DNA of 64,000 nucleotides from Adiantum capillus-veneris (GCA_014529385.2 CM043948.1:78106291-78170290), one strand, 5' to 3'. Shown: positions 1-11,876, counted from the first letter of the stretch. The notes: generated by a model not told the origin, from the letters alone. A program made the numbers and translations.

Positions 1-4
1 AGAC

Positions 5-1162
5 ATGAGAGGTAAGGGTCCTGATATCTCATGGCCTCAGTTTCTTGGATTATGCCCACAAGTTAGGAGGGATTTAATAAAGGCAGTTAGCACTAGAAGA
101 AAGGTAAAAGAGAGTGTGCCTGTTGTAAAAATTCCACATGCTGAAATGAATGAGGATATTACACCTGTGCTAGATTGTTACATCAAAGGAAGATTGGTTA
201 GGAAAGGTCTAGTGGATGGGGGTGCACAAATTTGCATCATGACAGACGGACTCATGCAAAAACTAGGCATGCACATCCATGAGACACCTGAAATTAAAGT
301 CAAGATGGCAAACAATAGAAAAGCTAGGTGTGTAGGCATTTGTAAAAATGTCTCTGTGGAGGCCTTTGGCATTAAGAAGGCAGTGGATTTCTATGTCATG
401 TCTAGCAAAGGAAATGGTTACCCATTTATCCTAGGGAGACCATGGCTAATGAGAATGCGAGCTTTGCAGGATTGGGAGAGTGGAAAACTAATTTGCAAGA
501 ATGACAATCATAAGAAGGTTGTCTTTGACATGAAGGAGCAACGCCAAGAGGAGCTCCATGAAGAATCATCTCAAAGTGAGACGGAGGAAGGCTGGACCGA
601 TAGCACTTCAGAAGGAGAAAGTAGCGGTAGCATTACTGAAGAGGAGTCTTCCATCAAAGTCATGGGGGTAAGTTTTAAGCCAAACAACCAAGAGACCTCT
701 TGCCCATGTTTGGAAGAGGTAGGTTCCCAAGAAAACCAAAAAGTGGAAGATGAAAGAATGCTAGAAGGTATGTTATCTACAACACTTACAAAGGATGAAA
801 GAGAGGAGTTCAAAGGTGTGTTAAGGAAATTTCCTAGGCTTTTCGCTAAAGACTACACCGATGTGCGTGGAGTAGATGCTGTTCAACACAAAATTGAGTT
901 GAAGCCAGAGGCCACACCTAAGGCTCAAAAGCTACGAAGGCTAGGAGTCATCAAGGAGCAGGCTTTACTCAAGGAGGTAAGAAAGCTTCTAGCAGCAGGT
1001 TTCATTTATCAAGTGGAGAATTCAGAGTGGGTCTCTCCCGTTGTTGTCACTCCTAAGAAAAATGGCAAGTGGAGGGTGTGCGTGGATTACCGTCCACTCA
1101 ATGAGGTAGCTGGTCATGAGAAGTACACTGTGTGTGATGGCTACCGAGTTACTTTCAAATAG
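5..1162 (+). pseudogene. E1 gag-pol part 1: aspartic protease and start of reverse transcriptase
   Basis: The open stretch is 385 codons and is open at the window edge. The retropepsin core is VDGGAQICIMTD (Asp at residue 71, nt 215) with the ILGRPWLM flap-end motif about 70 residues later. DGG replaces the usual DTG/DSG, as it also does in E4. An acidic, serine-rich linker follows, then the RT N-terminus (EWVSPVVVTPKKNGKWRV, near nt 1030). Compared with E4, 18 codons between two PLN/LN sequences are deleted near nt 1100. A one-base change near 1146 then shifts the frame, giving the TAG at 1160. This is a dead copy. Confidence 0.88.
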
Positions 1163-1170
1163 GTATCGCA

Positions 1171-1827
1171 TTGGAAGATCAGTTAAAAAAAACCTTCATC
1201 ACTCCTTGGGGTTGTTATGCTTTTAGAGTCATGCCATTTGGTCTGACAAATGCTCCTGCAACATTCCAACGTTTCATGAACATGGTGTTTCAAGCATTCT
1301 TTGGAAAGTCAATTCGGGTGTTCATTGATGATTTCTCCATTTATAGCTCAAAATCATTGCATCTACAAAGGGTAGAAGAAGGTTTAAAGAAGCTCTACGA
1401 CATGGGAGGTCAACTCAACCCCGACAAGTGTCACATAGGTGAGGATGAAGTGATCTTGCTTGGTCACAAGGTTTCCTATAAAGGCATTGAGGTGGATCCT
1501 TCAAAGGCAAAGGCTCTTATTGAGCTCCCATCACCCAAGAATCTCAAAGAGGTCATCTCATTCATTCAAAAGGTGAAGTATATGTCACGCTTCATTCACT
1601 TAGCCTCGGAGTTACTTCACCCTTTGCAAAAGTTGACACAACAAGTAGAATTTGCATGCTCTGATGATCTTGAAGAGTACTTTTGTAACATGAAAGTCAT
1701 TTTGTCAGAGCTACCAACACTCATGCCTCCTTTTTGGGAGTACACATTCTTTGTTAGCTCTAGTGTTGGGAAGGAAACAATTGGTGTTGTGTTACTACAG
1801 CAAGATCTCCACAGTACCAGGATGTGA
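1171..1827 (+). pseudogene. E1 reverse transcriptase palm and connection
   Basis: This continues the RT in another frame. Visible motifs are the PFGLTNAPATFQ block and the catalytic FIDDFSIYS block (YxDD equivalent), followed by the LLGHKVSYKGIEVDPSKA thumb region and the start of RNase H. The stop is TGA at 1825-1827. The aligned E4 residue is Arg (MRPIYF), so CGA to TGA is the simplest cause, and the reading frame continues directly after it. The catalytic Asp pair is intact although the gene is broken. Confidence 0.88.
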
Positions 1828-2631
1828 CCCATCTACTTTGCTAGTAGGGTCATGAATGCCTTGGAGAGAGGCTACACAGAGGCAGAACTCATGATGCTTT
1901 CTCTCATGTTTGCGGTGAGAAATTTTAGATCCTACTTGCTACCAAAACCTTTTGTAATTCTCACTGCAGAAAATTTGTTTCCTTGGGTGTCATCTCAAAT
2001 GAATCTTAGCACTAGGATCTCAAAGTGGATTATGGAATTGCAAGAGTTCCAATACTCTTTCAAGGTAGAAGATAGTGTGCATGCACAATTGGTACATGAG
2101 AAGGAGATTAAGGTGCCTGAAGTAAAGACCCTACCATTTCCACCACCTAAAAGTATTCTTAATGCTTTTACCTTGTTCTTTGATGGAGCTTTTCGACGAG
2201 TCACAGGAAAAGCAGGGGGAGGGCTAGTGTTGCTCAACCCAAGTGGAGAGGTGGTCATGAAAGAGAAGGTCAATCGACCAGGTTCAACTAGCAACAATGA
2301 ATCACAATACGACACACTACTTCATGGTTTAAAGATATGCATTGGCCAAGGTATACAATGTCTCATGGTAAAAGGGGATGCGCTTCTCATTGTGAAGCAA
2401 ATTTTAGGCATTTGGGCATGCAAGAATGAAAGCCTAAGGACAAAAGTTCATGCCATTCGTAGATTGTTGAATCAATTTGAAGAAGTGCAACTATATCATA
2501 TTCCTAGGAAACAGAATGAAGATGCCAATTTACTGCACAACAAGCAGTTACATGTGTTGAGAAAGAAGTGCAGGTCATCATGGTGGCAGCAAATGTCAAG
2601 CAACCGAGATACCAGGGATTGCAGTCATTGA
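1828..2631 (+). pseudogene. E1 tandem RNase H domains
   Basis: The stretch begins PIYFASRVMNALERGYTEAE, the C-terminal part of the RT-linked RNase H. A separate second RNase H follows: LFFDGAFRR (first Asp), NNESQYDTLL (Glu), VKGDALLIVKQ (second Asp) and RKQNEDAN (last Asp). Two RNase H domains in series is a known signature of plant Tat elements. The frame is lost near nt 2545, so the last 30 codons here are not genuine; the integrase frame overlaps from 2568. Confidence 0.82.
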
Positions 2632-4043
2632 CTCCCATTATTAGCTACATTTTGGAGGGTGAGTTTCCACAAGACTTCACGAAGGCTCAGAAGAGGAGAC
2701 TCATGAAGAAGGCAAGCACATATCTCTTCCTAGAAGGATCCCTCTACCAAAGAGGGAAGGATCAAGTGTGCAGAATAGTACCAACTATTGAGGAAATCCC
2801 AGCCATTCTAAAAGGTTTGCATGAGGAAGCGTGTAGTGGTCATTTTGCACAGGAACTCACTGCAAAAAATATTTTGCTTGCCGGATATGTTTGGCCAAGC
2901 TTGCACATTGATGTTCAACATTGGTGTAAAAGCTGTCACAACTGTCAGATTAATGGAGACAAGCGTCTGTTACATGGTTCACGTCAGTTAGTCCTTGCAA
3001 ATGGTCCATTTGAAAAATGGGGCATTGATGCTATGGGTCCATTTCCTAGGACTAAAAATGGGAAATCGTATATCTTGGTGGCCATAGACTACATGACGAG
3101 ATGGGTAGAAGCACAAAGTGTGGCAAAGGTAAATGAGAGGACAGTGAGTAAATTTGTCTACACTCAAATTTGTTGTAGATTTGGCACCCCTTTGGAGATT
3201 GTTTCTGATAATGGTCCAGGGTTTAGAAAGGGCTTGCTCACAGAGGTCTGTGAAGAACTTCACATTCTACATCGTCATAGTACACCCTACTATCCCCAAT
3301 GTAATGGTCTGGCAGAAAAAGCTAATGGTGTCATTGCAGACATCATTAGAAACATGGTGAGAAACAAGACAAAGTTGTGGGATGACTTCTTAGATGGTGC
3401 CTTGTGGGCGTATCGAACCACATATAGGGAAGCCACGGAGTTTACACCATTTCACTTGGTCTATGGTCAAGAGGCTTTACAACCAATTGAGCTCAACATC
3501 CCAACAATACGACTTCATGGAAAAGCAGCACATGATGATCAAGAATCATGGATGCATCAACTTCTTACCTTAGTTGAGCTTGAGTGGAAAAGAGAAGCAG
3601 CATAGGAGTGCTACAAGAGGAAAGCTACGCATGCGAAGGAGAAGCTTGACAAGAAACTAAAGTACAAAGGCATCAATGAAGGAGATCTTGTGCTAAGGTA
3701 TGACAATCGACTCGACAATCGTTTTGATGCCAAATTTGAAACTAGATGGCAAGGGCCATACATAGTTAAGAAGGCTTTCAATTCAAATTACTATCAACTT
3801 ATGGACTTGAATGGGAAAGAGCACTCCACGAAGGTAAACGGGTCTCGCTTGAAGCCTTATTTGAGTCGCCTTCTACCAAAGGATGTACCAAAGATCTGTC
3901 AAAAGGCAGCTATCTCATGTAGGTATTGTTCCGTGAAGCATGAGTGTAACTCAAACAAAAATTCTGAGGGGCCAAACAATGAAGACCTCGTTAAGGACTC
4001 TGAACCACTCTCTTTGGAAAAGATGCTCTATGATGGTACATGA
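2568..4043 (+). pseudogene. E1 integrase with C-terminal DNA-binding tail
   Basis: One frame carries the HHCC zinc domain (HEEACSGHF, later WCKSCHNC) and the DDE core: Asp in KWGIDAMG, Asp in IVSDNGPGF, Glu in NGLAEKANG. The C-terminal beta module follows (RWQGPYIVKKAF to RLKPYLSR). A TAG at 3603-3605 interrupts the frame between core and tail. The tail resumes in the same frame and ends at TGA 4041. All three catalytic residues are present. The stop is a late nonsense mutation in what was one polyprotein. Confidence 0.87.
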
Positions 4044-4071
4044 ATATACCATCATCCTGGGGGAGGGCTAA
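4034..4071 (+). promoter_or_regulatory. E1 pre-PPT hairpin and polypurine tract
   Basis: An imperfect inverted repeat (TGGTACAT, two-base loop, ATATACCA, 4034-4051; one mismatch) is followed by the purine run GGGGGAGGG and then CTAA at the LTR edge (4072). The PPT primes plus-strand DNA synthesis in LTR elements. E5 has the same hairpin-plus-PPT arrangement, and E4 has a similar GGGAGGGCTAA PPT. Confidence 0.7.
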
Positions 4072-4247
4072 TGATAGCCGTTTTTCGGCTTTCCATAATT
4101 GCCATAGTAAGCTACCTCACCCTATCAAATCACTCAAACATTTTGGCTATCCCTACCATTTCACTGTATATAGGTGTGTGTGAGTTAGGGGACTTTTCCC
4201 ATATCTTCTTAAAAACCCTTAATTAGCTAGTCACTAGGCTAGTTGAG

Positions 4248-4250
<3 letters not shown>

Positions 4251-4297
<47 letters not shown>
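4251..4297. repeat. AT dinucleotide microsatellite
   Basis: An uninterrupted AT run of about 47 bases inside LTR-A. LTR-B and LTR-C carry short A-rich tracts at the same place, so it expanded in this copy. Confidence 0.95.
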
Positions 4298-4299
<2 letters not shown>

Positions 4300-5853
4300 T
4301 ATATTATGGCCCATTTGTGTGTAAATATTTCATTGTATATAGGGCCTAAATAAAAGTATTTTTCATAATTATTTTGGTATTTATTTAAATATTTCTACCT
4401 ATGGTGTGTTATTTATGCTATGCACATTGACTCACCATTACCATATTTTTTCTTACCATTTTGCATACTCTTTATTCCATATAAAAATAATTTCATGCAA
4501 GCTTCTCTTATTTTTGGTGTAACTCCATCCCAACAAAACTCCAAAAAAACAAGTTTTATTTATGTGTATATTTTTTCACTATTGTGATTTTTCCTTCCTA
4601 CATCTATTCTCTTTTACTCTCATAAACTAGAACACCAAAAATATTCATCTTTTTATGGTATAATTATAATGAGAGAGATTTATTTTGACCCCTTTATATT
4701 TTTTCCACCTATATTATTTATATTTGACATGTACATAGTTTTTTAGACCCCTCAATATTTGATTTTCTTAGTTGTACTATTCACTTATATCATGATCTCA
4801 ACAATATCTTCAATTATAGACCTACCAAATAAGGTCAAGGGTATGTGGCATGCATGCATGCACCATGGGGAGCTCACTCTTGGAGGTATTCAAAAGAATC
4901 ATCCAAAGAAGGACCTCACAAGGACCTTGTGCAGTGGAAAAAACAATCGGTTTTGCTGTATTTTTAAAGACCACATGCTCCCAGAATTTGAAAAGGTGAT
5001 ACAAACAAAAGTTTTAGCTCGTGAGCTGAAATTTCACCTCAAATTTTCTCATATGTTTTTGAGCTACGAGCTGTGAGCTATGATTTTATTGGTGGACCCC
5101 AGTTTGCCCATGCTATGCAGCCACAGCCCTTCTTCCACTTTATCATTTTCCTCTTTCACACACACTCCTCCCTCTCCTTCCCACTCCCAATCCTGAAACT
5201 CCCATGTCCTAATTCACCCTCTTCACCATAGCCACTTCTCTCACACCTCCATAGCCTTCATCCTCCATTTCTACACCCTATGTGTCCCCCTTTCTCTCTA
5301 CATATATGTCCATATTACCATACCCTCTTCAACTTTGTAAAGAGCTTCAAAAAATCAACAAAACTCCAAGGTTAACCTCTGCAAATGAAGGCTTTTATCA
5401 TGAATTTTCCAAGGTTTGAAGATAACATAGCTTCATCGACACGTGCAACTTCGCCATGCTGACCGCTTCTTCTTCCGGTGCTGTAAAGAGGTGAATGTCA
5501 ACTTCTCCAAAGCTTCAACCTCTCTTTACAAGCTCCTCCCTTCTCTAAATTTTCTCATCATATATCTCACCATTTGGTGAATGATTTTGTAAATATTTTG
5601 TAGTGATAATTACTAACTACTAACCACTAACCTTATTGTAAAATGCACCCTCTACTAGAGTAGGCACTCCCATTTATTCACTTAATCCTCTCTCCTTTCA
5701 TCCTCAAAAATTCTCTTACCTTGAGCCCACATCCATGTGACTCAAAGGATAAGAGAGACCCACCCTCATTTAAAAAAAATAAAAATTTGCATAATCTTTT
5801 ATTTCTTCAAATAAACTTGATTAGGCCTAATCCTAATTGGGGCTTCTAAAACC

Positions 5854-5864
5854 TATAAATAGAG
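5854..5864 (+). promoter_or_regulatory. TATA box of LTR-A
   Basis: TATAAATAGAG stands about 30 bases before a likely start of transcription. It is conserved in LTR-B (30121) and, as TATAAAAAGAG, in LTR-C (35291). This is typical of the U3 promoter of an LTR. No transcript evidence can be seen from sequence. Confidence 0.6.
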
Positions 5865-6034
5865 CCCTTATCTCCCTTGTAAATCATCACATGATCACAC
5901 TACACCACACCATTCTCAACACATAACACACCACTCTTCAAGCCTAGTTGTGTAGAGTGTGTGTATCGTGAGTGCTCTATTCCATCATTACACATAGGTG
6001 CATGGAGAAGCTTGAAGTTAGTTATGCCATCTAG

Positions 6035-6877
6035 AGCGTGTCGAAAGGATAATGGATCTCTTACAATTGGAACCTTGGGGGCAATGATAAAGTGCTAAAT
6101 ACAGCAAACATGAAAAAACTAGGTTTAGCATTATGACCTCTAGAAACCCATAGAAACTACTCAATACCTAGCCACGTTTGTAGTCTATGATTAGATATGG
6201 TTACTACCTACAAAATACACACAATTGGCCTAAGAAACTAGCAATATTGAGAAAGTTATACTTGCTACTCTAAAATGTGTCGTATTCTTCAACAATCAAA
6301 AAACTAAACCATCATCATATACTATGCTATATAGCATATTAGGTCCCCCAAAACTCAAGGAAGATTAGCTTTATGTTATAAATTACACTTACACAATCAA
6401 AATTGAATTTGGATATCAAGAAAGCCACCAAAAAAATCATAAAAGTGCTAATTTTGGCCAAAAAATAGGATTATGCAATTCTTGTAAATTGGTCATAACT
6501 TTCAATTTTAGCACTTAGCTCTCCCTACAAGCATCAAAACATGTTGAGAACTATGAAGTCCTAATTTGTAGCCATTTAAACCTCACAAACATGAAGTTTA
6601 GAGTGGTATAATTGCCAAAAATTGAAAAAAAGCCAAAAACAGGACCCATTTTTTCACACAGGTTTAGGTTCAAAAATGTTGTGCAAGAGTAAGGTTAATG
6701 GTGAGATCGATACTCCAAAAAAAATTCTAAGTTTTTTTCAGCTCATAAGGCAACGTTTTGGATATATAGCACATAGAAATTCATTTTCATACTCTTCAAA
6801 TAATTCAAGCAAAATGGTCACTTAACAGGACACAAAAGTGTCCAAGGACATAAAAGTGTCCTGTTACCATTCTAGTG
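6035..6877 (+). mobile_element. E9 copy 2: truncated TTAA-flanked TIR element inside LTR-A
   Basis: About 840 bp closely match 54023-54864 of the full-length E9, in the same orientation. The right terminal inverted repeat is intact (GTTACCATTCTAGTG) and is followed by TTAA (6878-6881). Both E5 LTRs have an unoccupied TTAA at the corresponding site (CTTTAAGG at 30658 and 35823), which fixes the target sequence. The left about 500 bp of the element, plus adjoining LTR sequence, have been deleted. I see no ORF worth calling. Confidence 0.9.
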
Positions 6878-6881
6878 TTAA

Positions 6882-6907
6882 GGATAAGACTAAGTTGCTC
6901 AGGTTGA
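6882..6907 (+). repeat. LTR-A remnant to the right of E9
   Basis: About 26 bases (GGATAAGACTAAGTTGCTCA and a few more) match LTR-B from 30662. Then the match stops abruptly and E2 begins. The remaining LTR 3' end is absent, and so is any 5' LTR of E2. This is a deletion junction. Confidence 0.8.
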
Positions 6908-6923
6908 ACCCTACATTGGGGAG

Positions 6924-8102
6924 ATGACTGAGCGGAAAAGACTTTATGTCTTCACCTACACCGAGGGAGCGGAAATGAAAATTGCCGCATATGACAAGTA
7001 TGGAAGACGATATGCAGCAATTGAAAAAAAAAATTGGAGGGTTATACGTACTTTGGGGGACCACTTCACCATTACTATGTCACTCCAAGCCCTCTTAGAA
7101 TAGCACCTACAACTGTTGTGCCGAAACCGTTAACCACAGGCGGAGGGAGGACTCATGTAGCCGATTCTTTCAGTCGACCTCATTATTCGATGCCAAGCCC
7201 CATGGGAATGTTACATTCCAGAGAATCGATGGCTACGAATCAAGGTACAATGGTTCCTATATCTACACATACGGCTGTAGGTCCGACTTTTGTAGCCATC
7301 CCATCACATTTTCCTTCTAATAGTAGATTTGGGGCGGGTGAGCCAACGAGAGCAACCTACGACCTCCCTGATGTACGAGAACGATTAAGTCGGGACATGG
7401 GAGCAATGAGAGTGATCGCAGACCATAGACGGATCAGACAGTCTTAAGTAGCGAAGTGCATGCCAAAGAAGTATAGCGGCTTGGGGGATCCATATGCCCA
7501 TGTATCGCTTTTCAAGCAAGTCTTAAGAGCGGAATAGATCACTGATTTTCCATACTCAATACGAGGTATTCGGGCTGACCTTGGAAGGGACGGCCTTAAC
7601 ATGGTTTCAACCTTTAAACCCTGAAATTATTCCAAATATTGAACATGTATTGCGCAAGTTTGCAGAAGAATTCTCAAAACGGAGTATAAATCATAATACT
7701 GTATCGCAGATATATGCTTTTAAACAAAGGGAGAATGAAAAAGTAAAGGAAGCGACCTTGAGATTCAAGCAATACATTGAGAGATGCCTGAGACGAGAAT
7801 AACCGCAGGACGAGAGATTGTCTGTGCTCTTCGTTGAAGGACTTAGGAATGAAACCTTGAAAAAGGACCTTCACTTGAAGGCGTGTAGTACATTTCAACA
7901 GGTTACGAGGGAAGCATTATATCTTGTCGACAACTGCAAAGCATATGGGGAAGTGTCCGAGGATACTGATTCAATAGCCAGTGGCTCTTCATCGATTAAG
8001 AGCGAACCCTCTACCAAGAAAGATGCTCAGGCGTCCTTGATGCCGACAGCTGATCAATTGATAGAGGAGGTAACAAAGAGAATACAACAACATGTGAGAT
8101 AA
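6924..8102 (+). pseudogene. E2 gag (capsid region), broken
   Basis: The probable start is ATG 6924 (MTERKRLYVFTY), which leads directly into a coding-like stretch. The frame slips at a run of ten A (7024-7033). It continues through FGGPLHHYYV, hits TAA at 7445 and TAG near 7531, shifts again near 7555, and then shows the retrotransposon gag signature EGTALTWFQPLNPEIIPN and SQIYAFKQRENEKVKEATLRF. TAA codons at 7800 and 8100 follow in the same frame. The family role is capsid assembly around element RNA. I count three stops after 7555-frame entry or before it as nonsense mutations. Confidence 0.78.
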
Positions 8103-8108
8103 AATCCG

Positions 8109-9026
8109 GTGATGAGACAGTCTCAGACGAGGAAGTGTGACGCATGTGGGGGGGATCATCCGACGCCATGGTGCACACAACAGCCTAAACCTCCAGTTGC
8201 GAGTGGACGAGTAATGAAATGGTGTGCCATAGAGAAGAAATGGACGAATCATAGCACTGAAGAGTGTTTTTATAAAAAAAAAATTGTGAGGGAAAGACCG
8301 TATGGACCTCCAGCAGGACCATCCCAACCACCTCCTCCAAGGTATCAAGTTGGACCAAATATGAATTTGGTAGCAGGAGCAGACAGACCTCAACCTGTGT
8401 TGGGTCAACAACCTCCATTACCACAGGAAAATAGGGCCATGATTAGATACGCTCAACCTTGTGAAGCATCCCCAGGAACGAATAGTACACTTCAAGTGTC
8501 TTATTATGAGGAACCAAATGAGCCTTACCCAACTGAACCCGAATCACAAATATACGCAGACGAAGCATATCAACCGTGGGGAAATAGTGAGGGTATGGCA
8601 CCACCAATGTATATAGCACAACCTTCGAGAGATCAATGCTTGGTAGATGAGAGAACGTTAATGTTCATTGCAAACCAAAATTACAAACCAAGAGGATATC
8701 CCAACAGAGCAGGACAACCTATGGGACCACCTCCTCAAAATCAACCAACAATTGGACAGTGCTATAGCGGTGGAAGTACGGATCATTGGGAGCATAACTG
8801 CAACGGATGTGGCGTGAATCACATATTACTAGATTGCCCGAAGAATCCGGACAACAAGGGAAAAGCGACTATGAATATTGTGGGGGTGATACCAAGCGCT
8901 AGCAGCAGATCAGAAACCGATCCCATGATCCGAATCAACGTGATAACCAGAGCTCCAAACCAAGGACTTAGGAAAAAACGAAACTTTGGAGGAAAAGGTC
9001 AAGTTGCCAATACCAACAGAAAATGA
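8109..9026 (+). pseudogene. E2 nucleocapsid-like region with Cys/His knuckles
   Basis: Same frame as the preceding gag part. It has several Cys/His clusters: CDACGGDHPTPWC, WCAIEKKWTNHSTEEC, CYSGGSTDHWEHNC and CNGCGVNHILLDC. They resemble, but are not strict, CCHC zinc knuckles. They are separated by long Pro/Gln/Tyr-rich segments. Such regions bind genomic RNA in LTR elements. The true frame leaves this one near 8990; the last dozen codons here overlap the next feature. Confidence 0.72.
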
Positions 9027-9387
9027 GAGTTTATCCGTTAGAACTCAGCGAAAATCTTGGAAGGCAAAACGAGACAGGATGAAAACGAGAAGGTTGAAAA
9101 CGCAAATTGCCATGCAAAACGAGTTGCATGAAACAAGGGAACAACTCAAACAAGAGAGAGAGAGAGAGAGTAAGACATTTGAGGCCATCAAAAAACCGAG
9201 GAAAGCGTCCTCACGAGGATCAGTCTTGGTTGACAAAGTGCTAGAGCCGTTAGATGCTCTATTACAAGTATATGAAGCAAGGCTAAAAACAAACCAAACC
9301 TTAGAGCAGAGATGGTTGACTTACCCTCAACCAGAAGTGGAAATGAAGCGTTTGGAAATGTGTAAACACCTCATTGAGAGAGCCTAG
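8986..9387 (+). pseudogene. E2 gag-pol linker, charged coiled coil
   Basis: A Lys/Arg/Glu-rich helix (MQNELHETREQLKQERERE near nt 9110) likely forms a coiled coil between the knuckles and the protease. Part is encoded by a GA-rich run at 9151-9168. The frame stops at TAG 9385-9387 and continues in the same frame at 9391, so this is a nonsense mutation and not a gene end. Confidence 0.6.
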
Positions 9388-9390
9388 GCG

Positions 9391-10701
9391 ATGATGGAGC
9401 CTGAGATAGCTAGAACCCCAAAACAAGAAGTATTGATTCACAAAGAGCGAGAAAAACTAAAAATCGATGAACCAAAACGATTAAACGAACCCAAGCCTGA
9501 AACAGTATTGCCACTGGATCATCGAGTTGTGCCAAACACGACTGATGACGCTAAATCAATGACGATGATGCCAATTCCAGAGGTTGAAGAACAATGGCCA
9601 CAACACTTATGGGAAACCATTAGAAACAGAAAAAATGGAAGCGCGACGTTACAATCTGCTCCAACTCCTAAAATTAACATGGATAACGGACTTTTTCCAG
9701 CCGATATACAATCGTTGTATGGGGATGCGAGAACAGAAATTTCGGTGCAAAGCAAAGCCCAATCCTTGAAAAGCCTGCCTTCATTTATAGGTGAACATGA
9801 GGCACAATCGGAGATAAGGTTAGTTCCATCCCATATGAGAACTATCCCACATATGGTTGACTCAAAGAGTCTTCAAGAGATGCTGTCGACACCTATAACA
9901 TGCACCATCACGCTGTCTGAACTCTTGAGAGTCAAACCACATTTGTGGGAAGACATGGCAAAACATATGGAGGTCAAGGGAGTAAAGATTCCTCTTCCAA
10001 CAAACCCTCCGGGAGAAGAAAACAAACGGGGAAGTCAACCCAAAGCCCGACCAGCGCCCATAAACAAGGTCGGAGATTACTACGAAGGAGAGGAGGGTAA
10101 CACAACATTACCTATTGAGTATCAAGATATAACAACAATAGCTATCCTAGATAGTGGAGCTGGAGTGGTGATTGCTACAAAGCAAATCTGGGAGAAGTGG
10201 GGCTGTTTAGCTCTCAGGAAAACTAGAATGAAACTGCAACTCGCAGATGGATATGTAGAGAGGTCGTTGGGGATCCTGGACCAAATAATTGTAACTTCGT
10301 GTGGAATTAACTATGAGCACACCTTTGCCGTGGTGGATTTCGGAAAAACGAACAACTTTGACATTATTTTGGGACGACCATTCATGCGTCAACTCAAAAT
10401 GATACAGGATTGGGGTTACGATCAAATCTACCTAAGGCACGAAGAACTAATAACGAAAATCAACATGAAGGATCACAACTATAGAGACGTTGTGAAAACA
10501 CCAGCGCAAGAATTTAATTCTACCACTGTAAATGAAAAAGAAATACCTGCGTGGATGCAAACAAAAGCGCATGTCTGGATGTGTGGAGCATCCGATTGTG
10601 GTGAGATAATCCGAGAGGAATGCGTTCTGGAAAGATCCGTCGAAGACGACGCATATTTCCCAGAACCTTTCCTGGAACATTTATTTGAGCCATTCGGGTG
10701 A
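9391..10701 (+). pseudogene. E2 linker and first aspartic protease
   Basis: 436 codons. The N-terminal 240 residues are a charged linker of no recognised family. The protease follows: TIAILDSGAGVVIATKQIW (catalytic Asp codon at 10150), a VVDFGKTNNFDIILGRPFM block, then QDWGYDQIYL. The DSG triad and the LGRP motif are standard for retropepsins that cut gag-pol. It ends at TGA 10699 with the frame continuing beyond, so the stop is probably a CGA or TGG mutation. Confidence 0.82.
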
Positions 10702-11876
10702 ACTCAAATATTGTCAACCTTAGACGTATGTGTTAACGAATGCACACCTACGAAATTTTGTGACGAAGAAGGATACGACCTAGTAACGTTGCAAATGGCT
10801 AGCGTTGTCCTTGAGTCGGGATCAGAGAACGAGGAACAGGAGGAACCTCCACGTGAGACTGGGTGTAAACGAATAATTGATGATGTATCTGTAGTGAACA
10901 ATAGGATTCAAACAGAAGAGGAATTCACGGATTCACTATGCTGTGACCTTCCATCAATGGACGACGAAAACCAACTAATAGAGGTTGATGATGAAAGATC
11001 AAGCGCATCAGAGACGAACGGAAAATACAGGATGAGAGAGGACAGGTTTTACGAGTTTCATAACCAAAAACCTAGTTGACAGGAGCGGTATAAATCCAAG
11101 AGAGCCAGAAAATCAAGGGCGAATAAGCATAATCCGATGCCTCTTGTCAATGACAGAACGGGATATGTAAAGCTTGTCAAAGCTGAGGATTGTGTCAAAG
11201 ACAAGGTCACTGGCCGGTTTACCAAAACTAAACCATGGGAAAACAACAAGAAGAACAAACACGAAAAGCGGATGACTAAGTCGCAAAAGGAAAGAAAAAC
11301 AGGGTCCGGAATGACCAAAACAGAGAGGAAAATAGAGTACAACAAGCTCAAGCGAACCCTTAGAGACATATGGACGACCGACTTTGAAACAAATGAGGAC
11401 ACGAGTTCTGACAAGATAGATGCACCATCCCATTATAAGAAATATACCATACAAGATAGGAAAATCATAGTGCAACAACCTATGAGGGAATTGAACAAAT
11501 CGGGTACATCGTACAACGGTCCGGAAAAAGCCAAACGAATAGATCTAGCGGAGCCAGGAGAAGATCCAAAACCTGCATATATTGCCACGGATCTTACTGA
11601 TGAAGAGGAAAAGCTTTTGGTAGCTACTCTTAAACAATATAGAGATGTGTTTGCGTGGTCATACAAAGATCTTAAGGGGGTGGATCCTAGTATCTGTCAA
11701 AACACGATACCCCTTAAGAATGACACGAAACCCAGCAGACAACGTCCCTATACTTACAATGAAACATTTACTAAAAAGATCAAGGAGGAGATAGATAAAC
11801 TTAAGGAGGTAGAGTTTATATACAAAATTGAGCACATCGATTGGGTTTCACCAATTGTGGTTGAGTGTGTGTCAAT
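10702..11876 (+). pseudogene. E2 protease-RT linker and RT N-terminus
   Basis: In frame with the protease after TGA 10699; a second TGA lies at 11077. The linker is acidic, then basic. From about 11580 the typical gypsy pre-RT region appears (LTDEEEKLLVATLKQYRDVF and AWSYKDLKGVDPS), then the RT finger (KEVEFIYKIEHIDWVSPIVV). Near 11865 about ten codons, including the usual PKKNGK segment, are missing and the frame changes. Confidence 0.8.

Larger units (their letters stand above)
4072..6034 (+). repeat. LTR-A: 3' LTR of E1 (5' part)
   Basis: It starts TGATAGCCGTTTTTCGG immediately after the PPT. It matches LTR-B (28373) and LTR-C (33525) of E5 over its whole length, including a pyrimidine-rich stretch and the promoter region. 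It differs by a long AT dinucleotide run at 4251-4297 where the others have an A-rich tract. At about 6035 it switches abruptly to E9 sequence through a short GAG microhomology. About 360 bp of LTR present in B and C are missing before the TTAA site. No gene lies here. Confidence 0.92.
1..6907 (+). mobile_element. E1: 3' portion of a Ty3/gypsy (Tat-type) LTR retrotransposon
   Basis: The window opens inside a gag-pol polyprotein and runs through protease, RT, two RNase H domains, integrase, polypurine tract (4059-4071) and the 3' LTR from 4072. The domain order PR-RT-RH-second RH-INT is that of the plant Tat clade. The gag and 5' LTR lie before the window. The pol is broken by frameshifts near 1146 and 2545 and by stops at 1825 and 3603. 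The LTR belongs to the same family as the two LTRs of E5. It is cut by a truncated E9 copy and lacks its last roughly 280 bp, where E2 begins. Confidence 0.9.

Noticed and set aside
4759-5076. 105-residue frame in LTR-A, with shorter versions at 29023 and 34258
   Set aside because: Frame and ends differ among the three LTR copies, so it is LTR sequence, not a gene.
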